64,000 bases of DNA from Orlajensenia sp037404875 (GCF_037404875.1 NZ_JBBELO010000017.1:62001-126000), one strand, 5' to 3'. Shown: positions 45,252 through 53,316, numbered from the stretch's first letter. Translations and numbers: made by a program. Notes: generated by a model from the letters alone, not told the origin.

Positions 45252-46335
45252 TCTTGGCTCCCGTGAGGATCATCCCGACACGACGAGTGCTGGTTTCGAA
45301 GGTCGATGCCAACGCCCTCATCGTGAACACGTCGGGGGCCCATCGGCGCAGAAACTGGATCTCGTTCGCTTCTTCGTTGAACAGGTCGAACTCTTCATAT
45401 CGCACGAACCTCGCCAGTCGACGGAAGGCACGCACCAGGTCGACTGAGTCGTAGCCGTTCAGAATTGCGTCCCGTGCCACGTCAAACGCCGCGGATTCGA
45501 TCGCCGCGGGCGAGAGGCCCTCGGATCCGGCCGCGAGACGAGCCGCTTGCTTCTCGGAGAGCTCAAGATCTCCGATGCGACTGAGCCACAGCAGCTTGCG
45601 TTCCTCCAGGCCGGGGAGCTCAGTCTGAATTTTGTGCGGGAACCGTCGCCACACCGCCGCGTCCAGCAACTGCGGATGGTTTGTCGCAGCGACCAGAACA
45701 GTGGAGGCGCTGAGCGCATCCATGTTCTGCAGCAGCGCGATCACAACACGTTGAAGCTCACCGATCTCGTGCGAGTCCGCGCGGTTCTTCGCGAGAGCAT
45801 CGAACTCGTCCAAGAAGAGCACACAAGGTGCCTGACTCGCGTAATCAAAAACTTGACGGATGTTCTTGCTTGTCTGGCCAAGTAGCGAGGAAACGAGTGT
45901 GTCGCTTCGAGTAGTCACCAGTGGGAGATGCAATCTTTCCGCCACCACACGCGCGATCGTCGTCTTTCCAGTACCGGGAGGGCCATGAATGAGAAGCCGG
46001 TTCGACACCGCCACCCCTCTAGCCTGCAGCCTGTCAAAGGCGTGAACGGATGCGAGGAAGTCCTGCACCAACTGTTGGGTGTACGGCGGCAAAACTAGTT
46101 CCGCCGTCTGATCGCCCGGGGAAGTGATATCCACCGTCGCAAGCCGACTCTCGTCATCCATCGGAAGGCGTGCGGCGGAGTTCGCCACCGCCTGGGCGGG
46201 CGCCTTACTGAGCACAGAGCGAACCAGGGAGGCCTGACGTCCAGCCCCAGACCGATCAAGCTTCTCGGCTAGGAGTAGGGCGTAGTCAACCGCCTGACGA
46301 GGGTTATGACGCAGCGCCCCTTCGAGTATTTTCAC
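45193..46335 (-). CDS. AAA+ ATPase, IetA-like partner of the subtilase
   Basis: 380 residues counted from GTG 46335. A short N-terminal helical region precedes the AAA core: Walker A GPPGTGKT (118-125), Walker B VLFLDEFD with Asp176/Glu177, sensor Asn219 (AATNH) and arginine fingers at WRRF (230-231). In IetAS-type pairs the ATPase restrains or delivers substrate to the protease. The start is uncertain: GTG 46335 has GAGG only 2 nt away, whereas a strong AAGGAGG (46369-46363) stands 6 nt before an in-frame ATC codon at 46356, which would add seven residues. It shares a 59-bp overlap with the protease gene, so the two are co-expressed. Confidence 0.82.
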   Translation of the reverse strand: MKILEGALRHNPRQAVDYALLLAEKLDRSGAGRQASLVRSVLSKAPAQAVANSAARLPMDDESRLATVDITSPGDQTAELVLPPYTQQLVQDFLASVHAFDRLQARGVAVSNRLLIHGPPGTGKTTIARVVAERLHLPLVTTRSDTLVSSLLGQTSKNIRQVFDYASQAPCVLFLDEFDALAKNRADSHEIGELQRVVIALLQNMDALSASTVLVAATNHPQLLDAAVWRRFPHKIQTELPGLEERKLLWLSRIGDLELSEKQAARLAAGSEGLSPAAIESAAFDVARDAILNGYDSVDLVRAFRRLARFVRYEEFDLFNEEANEIQFLRRWAPDVFTMRALASTFETSTRRVGMILTGAKNDRAESDPSAALHEAGTTT

Positions 46336-46757
46336 TACCTCAGATAGATGTTCGATGTCCCGCCTCCTTCGACTCTTGTTTCGGATTCGACAACTCCCGT
46401 GCGCACAGAACGCGGCTACGTGCTCAGAAGGAGCTTAGACGTATGCTCCGACATCCCGCGCAACGCCCGGTCCACATCAGGGAGGACGCGCCCGGACGCG
46501 ATCCTCGTGCGCACCTGCTGCCGCCGAAGTTATGCGTTCGCAAGCCTGAGGGGTGCCGGGTCGCACGTCGCCGCTGAGCTCAGCCGCGACAGGACCGATC
46601 GACGACAGCCGTGGCGTCCGCGTGCCCCTCCGGTGCGCATCGGCCGCGGCATGGAAGACGCTGGGCGCTTTCCGCCCATCCGCCTGCTTAAACCGCCGCC
46701 GCCGCCACGTCAGACTGATTTCGCGCCTGCATGCAGCGAGCCGAGCTACTGGCTGCC
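46336..46757. other. 422-bp stretch without a convincing gene
   Basis: It contains the upstream region of the AAA+ gene at its left side (Shine-Dalgarno AAGGAGG on the minus strand at 46363-46369). A plus-strand frame at 46348-46761 is Arg/Pro/Ser-rich and antisense to that leader; I reject it. No hairpin, repeat or RNA gene is evident. Confidence 0.5.
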
Positions 46758-47441
46758 TTAGGGCTTACGCCGACGCGATGCCCGCGCCACGGTTGGTGTC
46801 ATCATCTGCAAATCGGGGAGCCTTCCGACCTCGTCTGAAGTGAGCGCGAGCGCCTCTCGCCCGACCTGTTGGTCAAGGATCGACCGCTGCCTCTCACCGG
46901 CCACCACGAACGCCTGCGCCAGTTGCAGCAGATGCCGCGCACCAATCTCGTTCATGGGGTTCGCCCACGCGTGGATCGTGCCGATCCGCTCGACGTCGTT
47001 GTTGACAAGGTCGATGATCGCCAGCACAGGCGTCTGCTCGTAGATATTGACCGAGTGCGCTAGAAACTTGTCACGCAGATCTAGGAAATGCTGGTGTACC
47101 TCCCGGGGCCGCCCGGGGACCGCATCGAGCGCCGTCGTGTCCAGTCGCTGGCGAACGCCGACGTTGAAGCATCGTGCGTACAGGATGATCGCACTCATCC
47201 AGAGCGCATCCTGCACTGCGCGCGCCGCGTTATTCTCCATCGCGGACAGGTACTCCTCGCATAGCTCGATGACTCTCTTCATATCGAAGAGCGCACCGGT
47301 CACGTCGCGAAACTCGGTTGTGGTGGGCGTCGTCAGATTCGCGAACCGCTTGCCGGGGGGCGGTGTGATGCGCACCTCGAAATCAGACCCGTCTGCGGTC
47401 GCGAAGTCGACGGTCACCTCTTCGTATTCGCTTTCCTGCAT
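46758..47441 (-). CDS. HEPN-like helical protein of unknown function
   Basis: 227 residues from ATG 47441 (a longer frame starts at 47489). The first 45 residues are beta-like, the rest helical. LRDKFLAHSVN contains R123-x5-H129, compatible with the R-x4-6-H motif of HEPN ribonucleases, but the Arg is followed by Asp and the context also fits HEPN-related AbiV/Cthe-type non-nuclease proteins. It precedes the AAA+/subtilase pair on the same strand after 422 bp and diverges from the relaxase. Function unknown. Confidence 0.55.
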   Translation of the reverse strand: MQESEYEEVTVDFATADGSDFEVRITPPPGKRFANLTTPTTTEFRDVTGALFDMKRVIELCEEYLSAMENNAARAVQDALWMSAIILYARCFNVGVRQRLDTTALDAVPGRPREVHQHFLDLRDKFLAHSVNIYEQTPVLAIIDLVNNDVERIGTIHAWANPMNEIGARHLLQLAQAFVVAGERQRSILDQQVGREALALTSDEVGRLPDLQMMTPTVARASRRRKP

Positions 47442-47554
47442 CGCACTAGTGTGGCGCACAGGCTCCCGCAGCGTTTCGACTGCCCGCAAGCGAACCTCTA
47501 ATCAATCCAAGACGCGATCTGAGCGATACAACCATTCTCCGTCAAGGCACCTAT

Positions 47555-47567
47555 TCGAGCGGCTCGA
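47555..47567. repeat. Short palindrome upstream of the relaxase (possible oriT component)
   Basis: TCGAGC-G-GCTCGA lies 75 bp before the relaxase start, where MobF elements often carry oriT. It is short, so this is only a pointer to the likely nic region. Confidence 0.25.
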
Positions 47568-47592
47568 CGACACATTTCCGAATGAATGCACG

Positions 47593-47623
47593 TATGCTAC
47601 CGTAGATAGTTGCAAGAACCTGA
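47593..47623 (+). promoter_or_regulatory. Relaxase -10 box and overlapping operator-like motif
   Basis: TATGCT at 47593-47598 is followed by TTGCAAGAACCTGA (47610-47623), one base different from the repeat near 41692. The motif covers about +5 to +18 of the predicted transcript, a repressor-type position. Confidence 0.45.
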
Positions 47624-47642
47624 TCTAGCTCGGAGGAAGGCG

Positions 47643-50348
47643 ATGCGAGGTGGAGTGATCCTGTACCGGGGTTCCGGGGCCGACGCGCGCCGATACCTCG
47701 AGTCCGATCGCTCCCGCGCCGATGACTACTACCTCGAGGGCGGCACGGCACTGGCCGAGTTCTCCGGCGTCGACGGGCACGGCGACCTGGTCGGCGAGGG
47801 CGCGCTCACTCCCGACCAGTACGCGCAGTGGGTCGACTGGATCAACCCGCTGACCGGCGAGTCGATGGGCACGCCTCGCCAGGCTGGCGACGCGCGCCAC
47901 GGGTCGCCGCGGTTCGCCGAGATGGTCGTCAACGCGCCGAAGTCGCTGTCGATTGCCGCGGCCCTGCATCCCGAGGTATCCGATGCTCTCGATGCGGCGC
48001 AGCGCGACGCGGTCGCCGAAATCCGTGTCTGGCTCGGTCAACACTCGGTCACGCGTGTCGGCCCGCGCGGCGCCCAGCGGGTGGTGCCGGTCGAGCAACT
48101 CGAGACGGTCGCGGTCTCGCACAAGACCTCACGGGCAGGCGACCCGCACCGGCACATTCACTTCCAGATCGGCACACGAGTGTGGGCGGATGCCGCGTGG
48201 CGAGGTATCGACACCGCGGCGCTGTTCCGGCAGCAAGGTGCGATCCGCGCGCTCGGCACGGCCGTGATCGCGGCACACCCGCACCTCGCGGCCGCGCTCG
48301 ACGCGCATGGCCTCACGCTCGATCCAGTGACAGCCGAGGTCACCGAACTGCAGCCATTCAACGCGGCGATGAGCAAGCGCGCCGAGCAGGTCGCACGCAA
48401 CCTGGCGCGGTTCGAGCAGGAATGGCGCTCGGCGCACCCCGACCAGGAACCCGGATCAGCCGCGATGTCGCGACTGAGCGCGATGGCGTGGGATCACGAG
48501 CGGCCGCACAAGAAGCCGCCCCGGCTCGGCAGCGAGGAAGCGTGGCGACGCGAGCTCCAGGCATCCGGGTATCGCCCTGATCTTGAGCGCGTGCGAGCGC
48601 AACGGGCCGTCGCGCTCGATGAGCTGAGCATGCAGGAAGTCGCGTCCCGCGCGCTCGATCGGTGCGCGGCCGCCGCGTCGACGTGGACGGTGCACGACAT
48701 CCAGGAGCACGTGTCGCACATCGTTACCGAGGCCGGCGTGCGTGCCGACCCGACGCCGCTGCGCGAGTTCGTTACGCTCGCCACAGAGCTATCCGAGGAG
48801 AACTGCCTATCGGTGTTGCCGCCCGATGGGCCGCATCCCGAGCACGTCGCGCACCTGACGAGCGTGCACGTCATCGCCGTCGAGACGCGGCTGCGCGATC
48901 TGCTCACCGCGCGTGCAGAGCGGCCGCAGCAACGCACACCGGACCTGTCGCGCATTGCACAGCGACTCCGCCTCGACCCGGCACAGGCGCGCGCGGCCGC
49001 GGCCGTGGCATCCGCTCAATCGCTCGTCGTCGTGGAGGGCGCAGCCGGCGCAGGCAAGACGAGTATGCTCGCCGGTGCGATCAAGGCGGCGGCGATGCAG
49101 GGTCGCAAGACGCGGGTGGTCACGCCGACGAAGAAGGCGGCCGACGTTGCGCAGCAGGAGCTCGGGGTTGCGGCCGACAGCGTCGCCAAGCTCGTGCACG
49201 AACACGGGTGGCGGTGGAATCGCGACGGCGTGTGGACCCGGCTCGCCATCGGCGACCACGACCCCGATTCGGGTGCCGCGTACGCCGGCCCTGCGGCATC
49301 CGCTCGGCTCACCCGTGGCGAGCGAATCGTCGTCGACGAGGTAGGCATGCTCGACCAGGACTCCGCGCTCGCGCTGCTGACCGTTGCTGATGAGGCTGCT
49401 GCCGCGGTCGCGCTGGTCGGCCACCGTGCGCAGCTCGCCGCGGTCGGCCGCGGCGGCGTGCTCGACATGGCCGCGCAGCTGCTCCCCCGCGTGCATCGCA
49501 TGACGACCGTGCACCGATTCGTCGACCCCGAGTACGCCGCGCTCACCGTGCAGATGCGGCGCGGGGATCATCCGGAGGCGGTCTTCGATCGATTGTGTGC
49601 GCTCGGGCTCGTTGCGATTCATGAGAGCCCGGATGCCCAGCTTGAGGCGCTTGCGCATGAGTGGCGCGAGGGCTGCGCGATGACCGTTGCGACGAACGAC
49701 GAGCCGCGCGAGCTGAATGCGCGGATTCGCGAGGAACGAGGACGCGCCGGCGATGTTGATGACAGCCACACGGTAATCGGGAGCGATGGGCTGAGCATCG
49801 GGCGCGGCGATTTGATCCAGACGCGGCGGAACGACTCCGGCCTGCGGGTGGCGAATCGGCAGGTGTGGGTCGTTCGGAGCGTGGGTGACCAGGGCGCGGT
49901 GTGGGCGACGGAGCGCGCCCCCACTGGCCATCGGCCACGATCTGTGAAGCTGCCAGCCGAGTACGTCGCGGAGTCCACGCATCTCGCGTACGCCGCGACC
50001 GCCCACGGGGTGCAGGGGATGACGGTTGACGAGTCGCATACGGTGCTCGGCGATGCGATGGGTGGGGCGGGCGTTTACGTGGGAATGACGCGCGGGCGGG
50101 ACTCCAACCGCATGCACCTTGTGGCCGCGAATGTGGATGATGCGCGCGAACAACTCGTGCTCGCGACGGAGCGCGACCGAGCTGATCGCGGTCTCGCGAA
50201 CGCGACCGCCGCTGCGCGGGAGTCCTTGCGCGGCCTCGCTGAAGGCGGCCCAGACAAACGACGTCGTGCAGTTCGTTCGTCGGACGGGATCCACTTCAGT
50301 CCACACTCCACGATCCTAAGTACGCCCGAAGTTGACCTCAGCCGATGA
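47643..50348 (+). CDS. MobF-family relaxase/helicase (TrwC/TraA-like)
   Basis: 901 residues from ATG 47643, preceded by GGAGGAAGG. The N-terminal relaxase domain has the metal-binding three-histidine motif HRHIH with following residues (His169, His171, His173) and tyrosines near the N-terminus (Tyr29-Tyr30 region) as nicking candidates. A RecD/TraI-like helicase follows: Walker A GAAGAGKT (466-473), Walker B IVVDEVGML (about 562-570) and C-terminal AYAATAHGVQGMTVD motif. It would nick oriT and unwind the strand for transfer. It is shorter than TraI of F but usual for actinobacterial elements. No coupling protein is present nearby. Confidence 0.92.
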   Translation: MRGGVILYRGSGADARRYLESDRSRADDYYLEGGTALAEFSGVDGHGDLVGEGALTPDQYAQWVDWINPLTGESMGTPRQAGDARHGSPRFAEMVVNAPKSLSIAAALHPEVSDALDAAQRDAVAEIRVWLGQHSVTRVGPRGAQRVVPVEQLETVAVSHKTSRAGDPHRHIHFQIGTRVWADAAWRGIDTAALFRQQGAIRALGTAVIAAHPHLAAALDAHGLTLDPVTAEVTELQPFNAAMSKRAEQVARNLARFEQEWRSAHPDQEPGSAAMSRLSAMAWDHERPHKKPPRLGSEEAWRRELQASGYRPDLERVRAQRAVALDELSMQEVASRALDRCAAAASTWTVHDIQEHVSHIVTEAGVRADPTPLREFVTLATELSEENCLSVLPPDGPHPEHVAHLTSVHVIAVETRLRDLLTARAERPQQRTPDLSRIAQRLRLDPAQARAAAAVASAQSLVVVEGAAGAGKTSMLAGAIKAAAMQGRKTRVVTPTKKAADVAQQELGVAADSVAKLVHEHGWRWNRDGVWTRLAIGDHDPDSGAAYAGPAASARLTRGERIVVDEVGMLDQDSALALLTVADEAAAAVALVGHRAQLAAVGRGGVLDMAAQLLPRVHRMTTVHRFVDPEYAALTVQMRRGDHPEAVFDRLCALGLVAIHESPDAQLEALAHEWREGCAMTVATNDEPRELNARIREERGRAGDVDDSHTVIGSDGLSIGRGDLIQTRRNDSGLRVANRQVWVVRSVGDQGAVWATERAPTGHRPRSVKLPAEYVAESTHLAYAATAHGVQGMTVDESHTVLGDAMGGAGVYVGMTRGRDSNRMHLVAANVDDAREQLVLATERDRADRGLANATAAARESLRGLAEGGPDKRRRAVRSSDGIHFSPHSTILSTPEVDLSR

Positions 50349-50357
50349 GGCGTGCGT

Positions 50358-52427
50358 TCACGCTGATTGTCCAATCGCCGAAAGGCAGAGATCATCATTC
50401 ATCTTGATGACGAGGGCCACGGTAAGACGCAGAGCGATGAGATACGTGTCGGCGTGGGCCTGATCTTCGTCAGCGAAGCGCTGGGTGCCGTGCAGGTACG
50501 CATTCCGCAAGTTCGGACCGTTGCTAAATCCCGCTCGGTTGAGGAAATAGTTGAAATATTCCGCTTCAGCGTCGGTCAGCAGTGAGGAGCGGCGCGTCAG
50601 CCAGCCCCTGCCAACCATGCTTTCTGCTTGCATGCGCCCTGCCTCCGAGAGGTGGAAGTACTGCACCGCTTCGGTATTGAACAACGCCGCGAGGATGAGT
50701 AACTGCTCGTTGCTCACGAATCGCAGACGGTGTCCGACAGCCTCGAGGACACCGAGGTCGATCAAGTGGTCAATGCTTCCCTTCTGATGGTCGTGGAAGT
50801 CCGAATAGGCGACATCGTTCCTTAGGATCAGCCCGGCCGCGTTCTCGTCCCGAAGCCCCGCATGAATGTAGTTCAGCCTGGACTGGTCAGAGAAGAGAAG
50901 GTGAAGTACAGCGGCGATCTCCTCGCTGGCTGTCGCGTAGAGATACTTACCGTCGAGGAGACTCGGGATCGCCTTGTACCGAACTGGATCCGCAGCCATT
51001 GTTAGCAAATCTCGATCAAGCTCACCGTTCTCGACGAATAGACCGAACTGGTTCGCGATGCTTTCCATTTCAGCGAAAAGGTGTCGAACTCTGTGCAGGT
51101 AGGGCGTACCGACATCAGATGGAACGAACGAGAAGTTGGACATCCCGAACTCCTCGACCAGATACGACTCGAAGAACCAGGAGATAACTCCCTCTAGCTC
51201 AACGTCCTGCGATTCCAAATACCGCAGATACATGAGCGTCTGAAGCTTGGATCTTGCGTCCAGATTTCGAAATGCGGTGCTGACCTTGTACTCAGCATTC
51301 CCGGTGACGCCCATCATCCGCTCGATCACGCCAAACTGGGCGGAGTATGCCGGGAAAGTCAGGAGCATCTGCCGATCCACAAACTCGAAAAGGTGCACAA
51401 AGTTGTTGAGGATGCTCGGGTTGTCAGCTGTCTCATCGAGCCAGCGCTTGCTGTACGTATATCGCCAGACTGTTCCATCCGAGGAGTCCACCTCGAAGGC
51501 AACAGGTTCGTCTTGGTCGTCGGAGATGCCCACCTCACAACCGGTCTTGAACCCGTCGTTGTGTTCAAACAGCTCCGCGTTCAGTGATTCAGCACGCCGC
51601 ATCGCCTGTAGCTTTAGCTTGGCGTCGATTCCGGCACCACTATGGTCCCTTGACATCGAGATCAGCCGGACATAGTTCAGGTTCGCCTCATCGCTGTCGA
51701 TGTAACGCGCGAACAGATTGCGGGCATCGGCCGGGGTGAAGCTCGGCGGGAGGTAGATTGCACCTCCCCTCTCCTTCTCGAGGTACTTGCTAGCGAGATA
51801 CTCGGCACCTCGAGCTGAGGCGAGAAGCTCCCCTCGCAGTTCTGAATCGTAGGCCTTCACGAGGATCTCGCTCGCGAGCATTTGGCGGAGATGCACACCT
51901 GCGGCCTTGAGGGCTGGAAGCACCACGGAGCTGTCACAGCGCTCAAATGCCCGACTGCGACCGAGAAGGTGGATCAGATCTTCGTGATAGTTGTGGTCGA
52001 CCTCCGTCACGATTGTGGCGAAGTTTGAGTTGTCAACAGAGGCAAAGAATCGTGCAACTACACTGCGCAGCTGCGGGATCTTCGTGCTGAGCTGATCGAG
52101 TTCTTCGTTCGTACAGGAAGTCGGAACCAACCCATGCTCAAGGTACTGCTGCACGTTGTGAAGCTCGAGGACATCCACGATGCTCGTCGGAGCGTGACTG
52201 GGATCGAAGGCATTGACCAACTCGACGACGCGTGGAGCGTGCCATCCAGCCGCTAGGTCATTCGGGCCATAGAACCGCACCCGTCGCAGCGCGTCTTCCT
52301 CGGAATCCATTCGGTTGTGCTCCTTCTCCAAGCTGGGTCGAACCAATTCTGACGCGCCGACCCCAACCTGGAGATTGAGCGCGAGTAGTTCCTCGAGCGG
52401 CAGCTGCGCGAAGATTTGATCGGACAC
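50358..52427 (-). CDS. Large unknown protein with C-terminal RNxxxH (HEPN-type) motif
   Basis: 689 residues, cytoplasmic, mainly helical; no named family recognised for the N-terminal 500 residues. Near the C-terminus, GPNLRNAYLHG contains R641-N-x3-H646, the canonical HEPN ribonuclease motif, in a long helical context (TYLIALRLTVALVI follows), resembling the C-terminal regions of DUF4209-type proteins. The gene is lower in GC and third-position bias than the chromosome. It converges on the relaxase with a 9-bp gap and diverges from the DUF4279 gene. An abortive-infection RNase role is inference. Confidence 0.6.
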   Translation of the reverse strand: MSDQIFAQLPLEELLALNLQVGVGASELVRPSLEKEHNRMDSEEDALRRVRFYGPNDLAAGWHAPRVVELVNAFDPSHAPTSIVDVLELHNVQQYLEHGLVPTSCTNEELDQLSTKIPQLRSVVARFFASVDNSNFATIVTEVDHNYHEDLIHLLGRSRAFERCDSSVVLPALKAAGVHLRQMLASEILVKAYDSELRGELLASARGAEYLASKYLEKERGGAIYLPPSFTPADARNLFARYIDSDEANLNYVRLISMSRDHSGAGIDAKLKLQAMRRAESLNAELFEHNDGFKTGCEVGISDDQDEPVAFEVDSSDGTVWRYTYSKRWLDETADNPSILNNFVHLFEFVDRQMLLTFPAYSAQFGVIERMMGVTGNAEYKVSTAFRNLDARSKLQTLMYLRYLESQDVELEGVISWFFESYLVEEFGMSNFSFVPSDVGTPYLHRVRHLFAEMESIANQFGLFVENGELDRDLLTMAADPVRYKAIPSLLDGKYLYATASEEIAAVLHLLFSDQSRLNYIHAGLRDENAAGLILRNDVAYSDFHDHQKGSIDHLIDLGVLEAVGHRLRFVSNEQLLILAALFNTEAVQYFHLSEAGRMQAESMVGRGWLTRRSSLLTDAEAEYFNYFLNRAGFSNGPNLRNAYLHGTQRFADEDQAHADTYLIALRLTVALVIKMNDDLCLSAIGQSA

Positions 52428-52553
52428 TGGACTCCAGTGAGGACGATCTCGACGGCGACTAGAACTCGTCAGGCGACTCTCAGTGCGATTCCCCGCATCG
52501 TTGACCCGGTACTGCTCTCACACTGCCAGGGCCTGCGGTCTACGCGATGGCTC

Positions 52554-52559
52554 TACACT
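52554..52559 (+). promoter_or_regulatory. -10 box for leaderless DUF4279 transcript
   Basis: TACACT ends exactly 6 nt before ATG 52566 and there is no ribosome-binding site, the same geometry as at 41765. Confidence 0.5.
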
Positions 52560-52565
52560 CGGCTC

Positions 52566-52982
52566 ATGATTCAGTCCGGTCGAGCGTCATTCATCGTCTC
52601 GTCCTCGGAGACGGATCCAGCCGCGATTTCGAATCTGCTCGGACTCAGTCCGACCAGCGTCACGAACGCACGCCGCGTCACCAGGCACCACATCTGGAGC
52701 ATCGACACCGGCGAGATCGTCAATACGAGCGAGGACCAAACGGGTACGCATGCCGTTCGGACGCTCCTCAAGTTGATCCAACCGGCGCTCAGCAAGGCTT
52801 CGAACCTCCCGCCGGACTGCGAAGCCCGAATCCAATGGTCGGCGTACTCGGACTCCGTCCAAGGCGGATTTGTGATGCCTGCCGATCTTGCGGCGGCAAT
52901 CGGCGAGCTCGGTGTCGATGTGTACAGCACGGTCTATCTCGACGATCCGGACGACTCTAACGGGAGCGGACCGCCTCGTTAA
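52566..52982 (+). CDS. DUF4279 domain protein
   Basis: 138 residues from ATG 52566; a longer frame from 52416 overlaps the divergent neighbour. The N-terminal RASFIVSSSETDPAAISNLL, followed by GLSPT, and the central HHIWSIDTGE fit the DUF4279 pattern (small alpha/beta domain, about 130 aa). These proteins occur sporadically in mobile DNA and polymorphic-toxin surroundings; no biochemical role is known. It is the last gene before the right end of the element. Confidence 0.7.
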   Translation: MIQSGRASFIVSSSETDPAAISNLLGLSPTSVTNARRVTRHHIWSIDTGEIVNTSEDQTGTHAVRTLLKLIQPALSKASNLPPDCEARIQWSAYSDSVQGGFVMPADLAAAIGELGVDVYSTVYLDDPDDSNGSGPPR

Positions 52983-53016
52983 TCCGGCGCCCACCATCAC
53001 TCGCCAGCCGAATTCT

Positions 53017-53037
53017 GTGCCATTAATGTGCCATTAA
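53017..53037. repeat. Arm-type repeat, right end of element
   Basis: The same 21-bp block as at 40233-40253 (two GTGCCATTAA units), 100 bp inside the right att site and here non-coding. In the excised circle the two blocks would flank the att core on either side. Confidence 0.6.
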
Positions 53038-53137
53038 ATGCGCGAAAACCATCTGAAACTAACTGCGACCGTTTCGAAGAATCCCTGATCAGCGCGATAT
53101 CGCAACCACAAGAATTGAGCGAAAACCGCTCAGGCTC

Positions 53138-53181
53138 ACTGAAAATCGAAAGGTCACCGGATCGATGCCGGTCGGAGCCAC
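53138..53181. repeat. Right attachment site (displaced tRNA-Phe 3' end)
   Basis: Exact 44-bp copy of 40118-40161. It is the original chromosomal 3' half of tRNA-Phe and is followed by CAATC rather than CCATTG, so the original gene did not encode CCA. Marks the right boundary of the element. Confidence 0.93.
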
Positions 53182-53185
53182 AATC

Positions 53186-53214
53186 AAAACCCCCGGTTCA
53201 GCCGGGGGTTTTCT
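53186..53214 (+). terminator. Original tRNA-Phe terminator
   Basis: AAAACCCCCGG-TTCAG-CCGGGGGTTTT followed by CTTG. Strong rho-independent terminator, displaced from the tRNA by the element insertion. Confidence 0.9.
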
Positions 53215-53316
53215 TGTTTCCGGCGCCGGGGCTTCCATCAGCGTATCCCCGTCGACGTCGGCTCGAGCGTGGTGATCGCGAGACGGCCAGCGCTTCCCGA
53301 GAGGTGCCGCTCTCCC

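Larger units (their letters stand above)
40118..53181. mobile_element. 13.0 kb integrative (probably mobilizable) element in tRNA-Phe
   Basis: Bounded by perfect 44-bp direct repeats 13,020 bp apart. It contains a tyrosine integrase reading toward the tRNA, a small HTH/excisionase-like gene, a MobF relaxase-helicase, and cargo: an AAA+/subtilase pair, two proteins with HEPN-type motifs, a DUF4279 protein and one unknown. No type IV secretion, FtsK/TraB translocase or replication initiator is recognisable, so it probably moves with a helper. Several cargo genes (42.9-47.4 and 50.4-52.4 kb) have visibly lower GC and less biased third positions than the chromosome. Confidence 0.9.

Noticed and set aside
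46348..46761. Plus-strand 137-codon frame in the gap before the AAA+ gene
   Set aside because: Antisense to the AAA+ leader, low-complexity Arg/Pro/Ser composition, no ribosome-binding site.
51781..51790. Reverse-complement GCAAGTACCT inside the 689-aa gene as another operator copy
   Set aside because: It encodes an ordinary SKYL segment and only ten bases match; likely chance.
40198..53181. Self-transmissible conjugative element
   Set aside because: Only a relaxase/helicase is present; no VirB4-like ATPase, FtsK/TraB translocase or coupling protein was found, so mobilizable is the better label.
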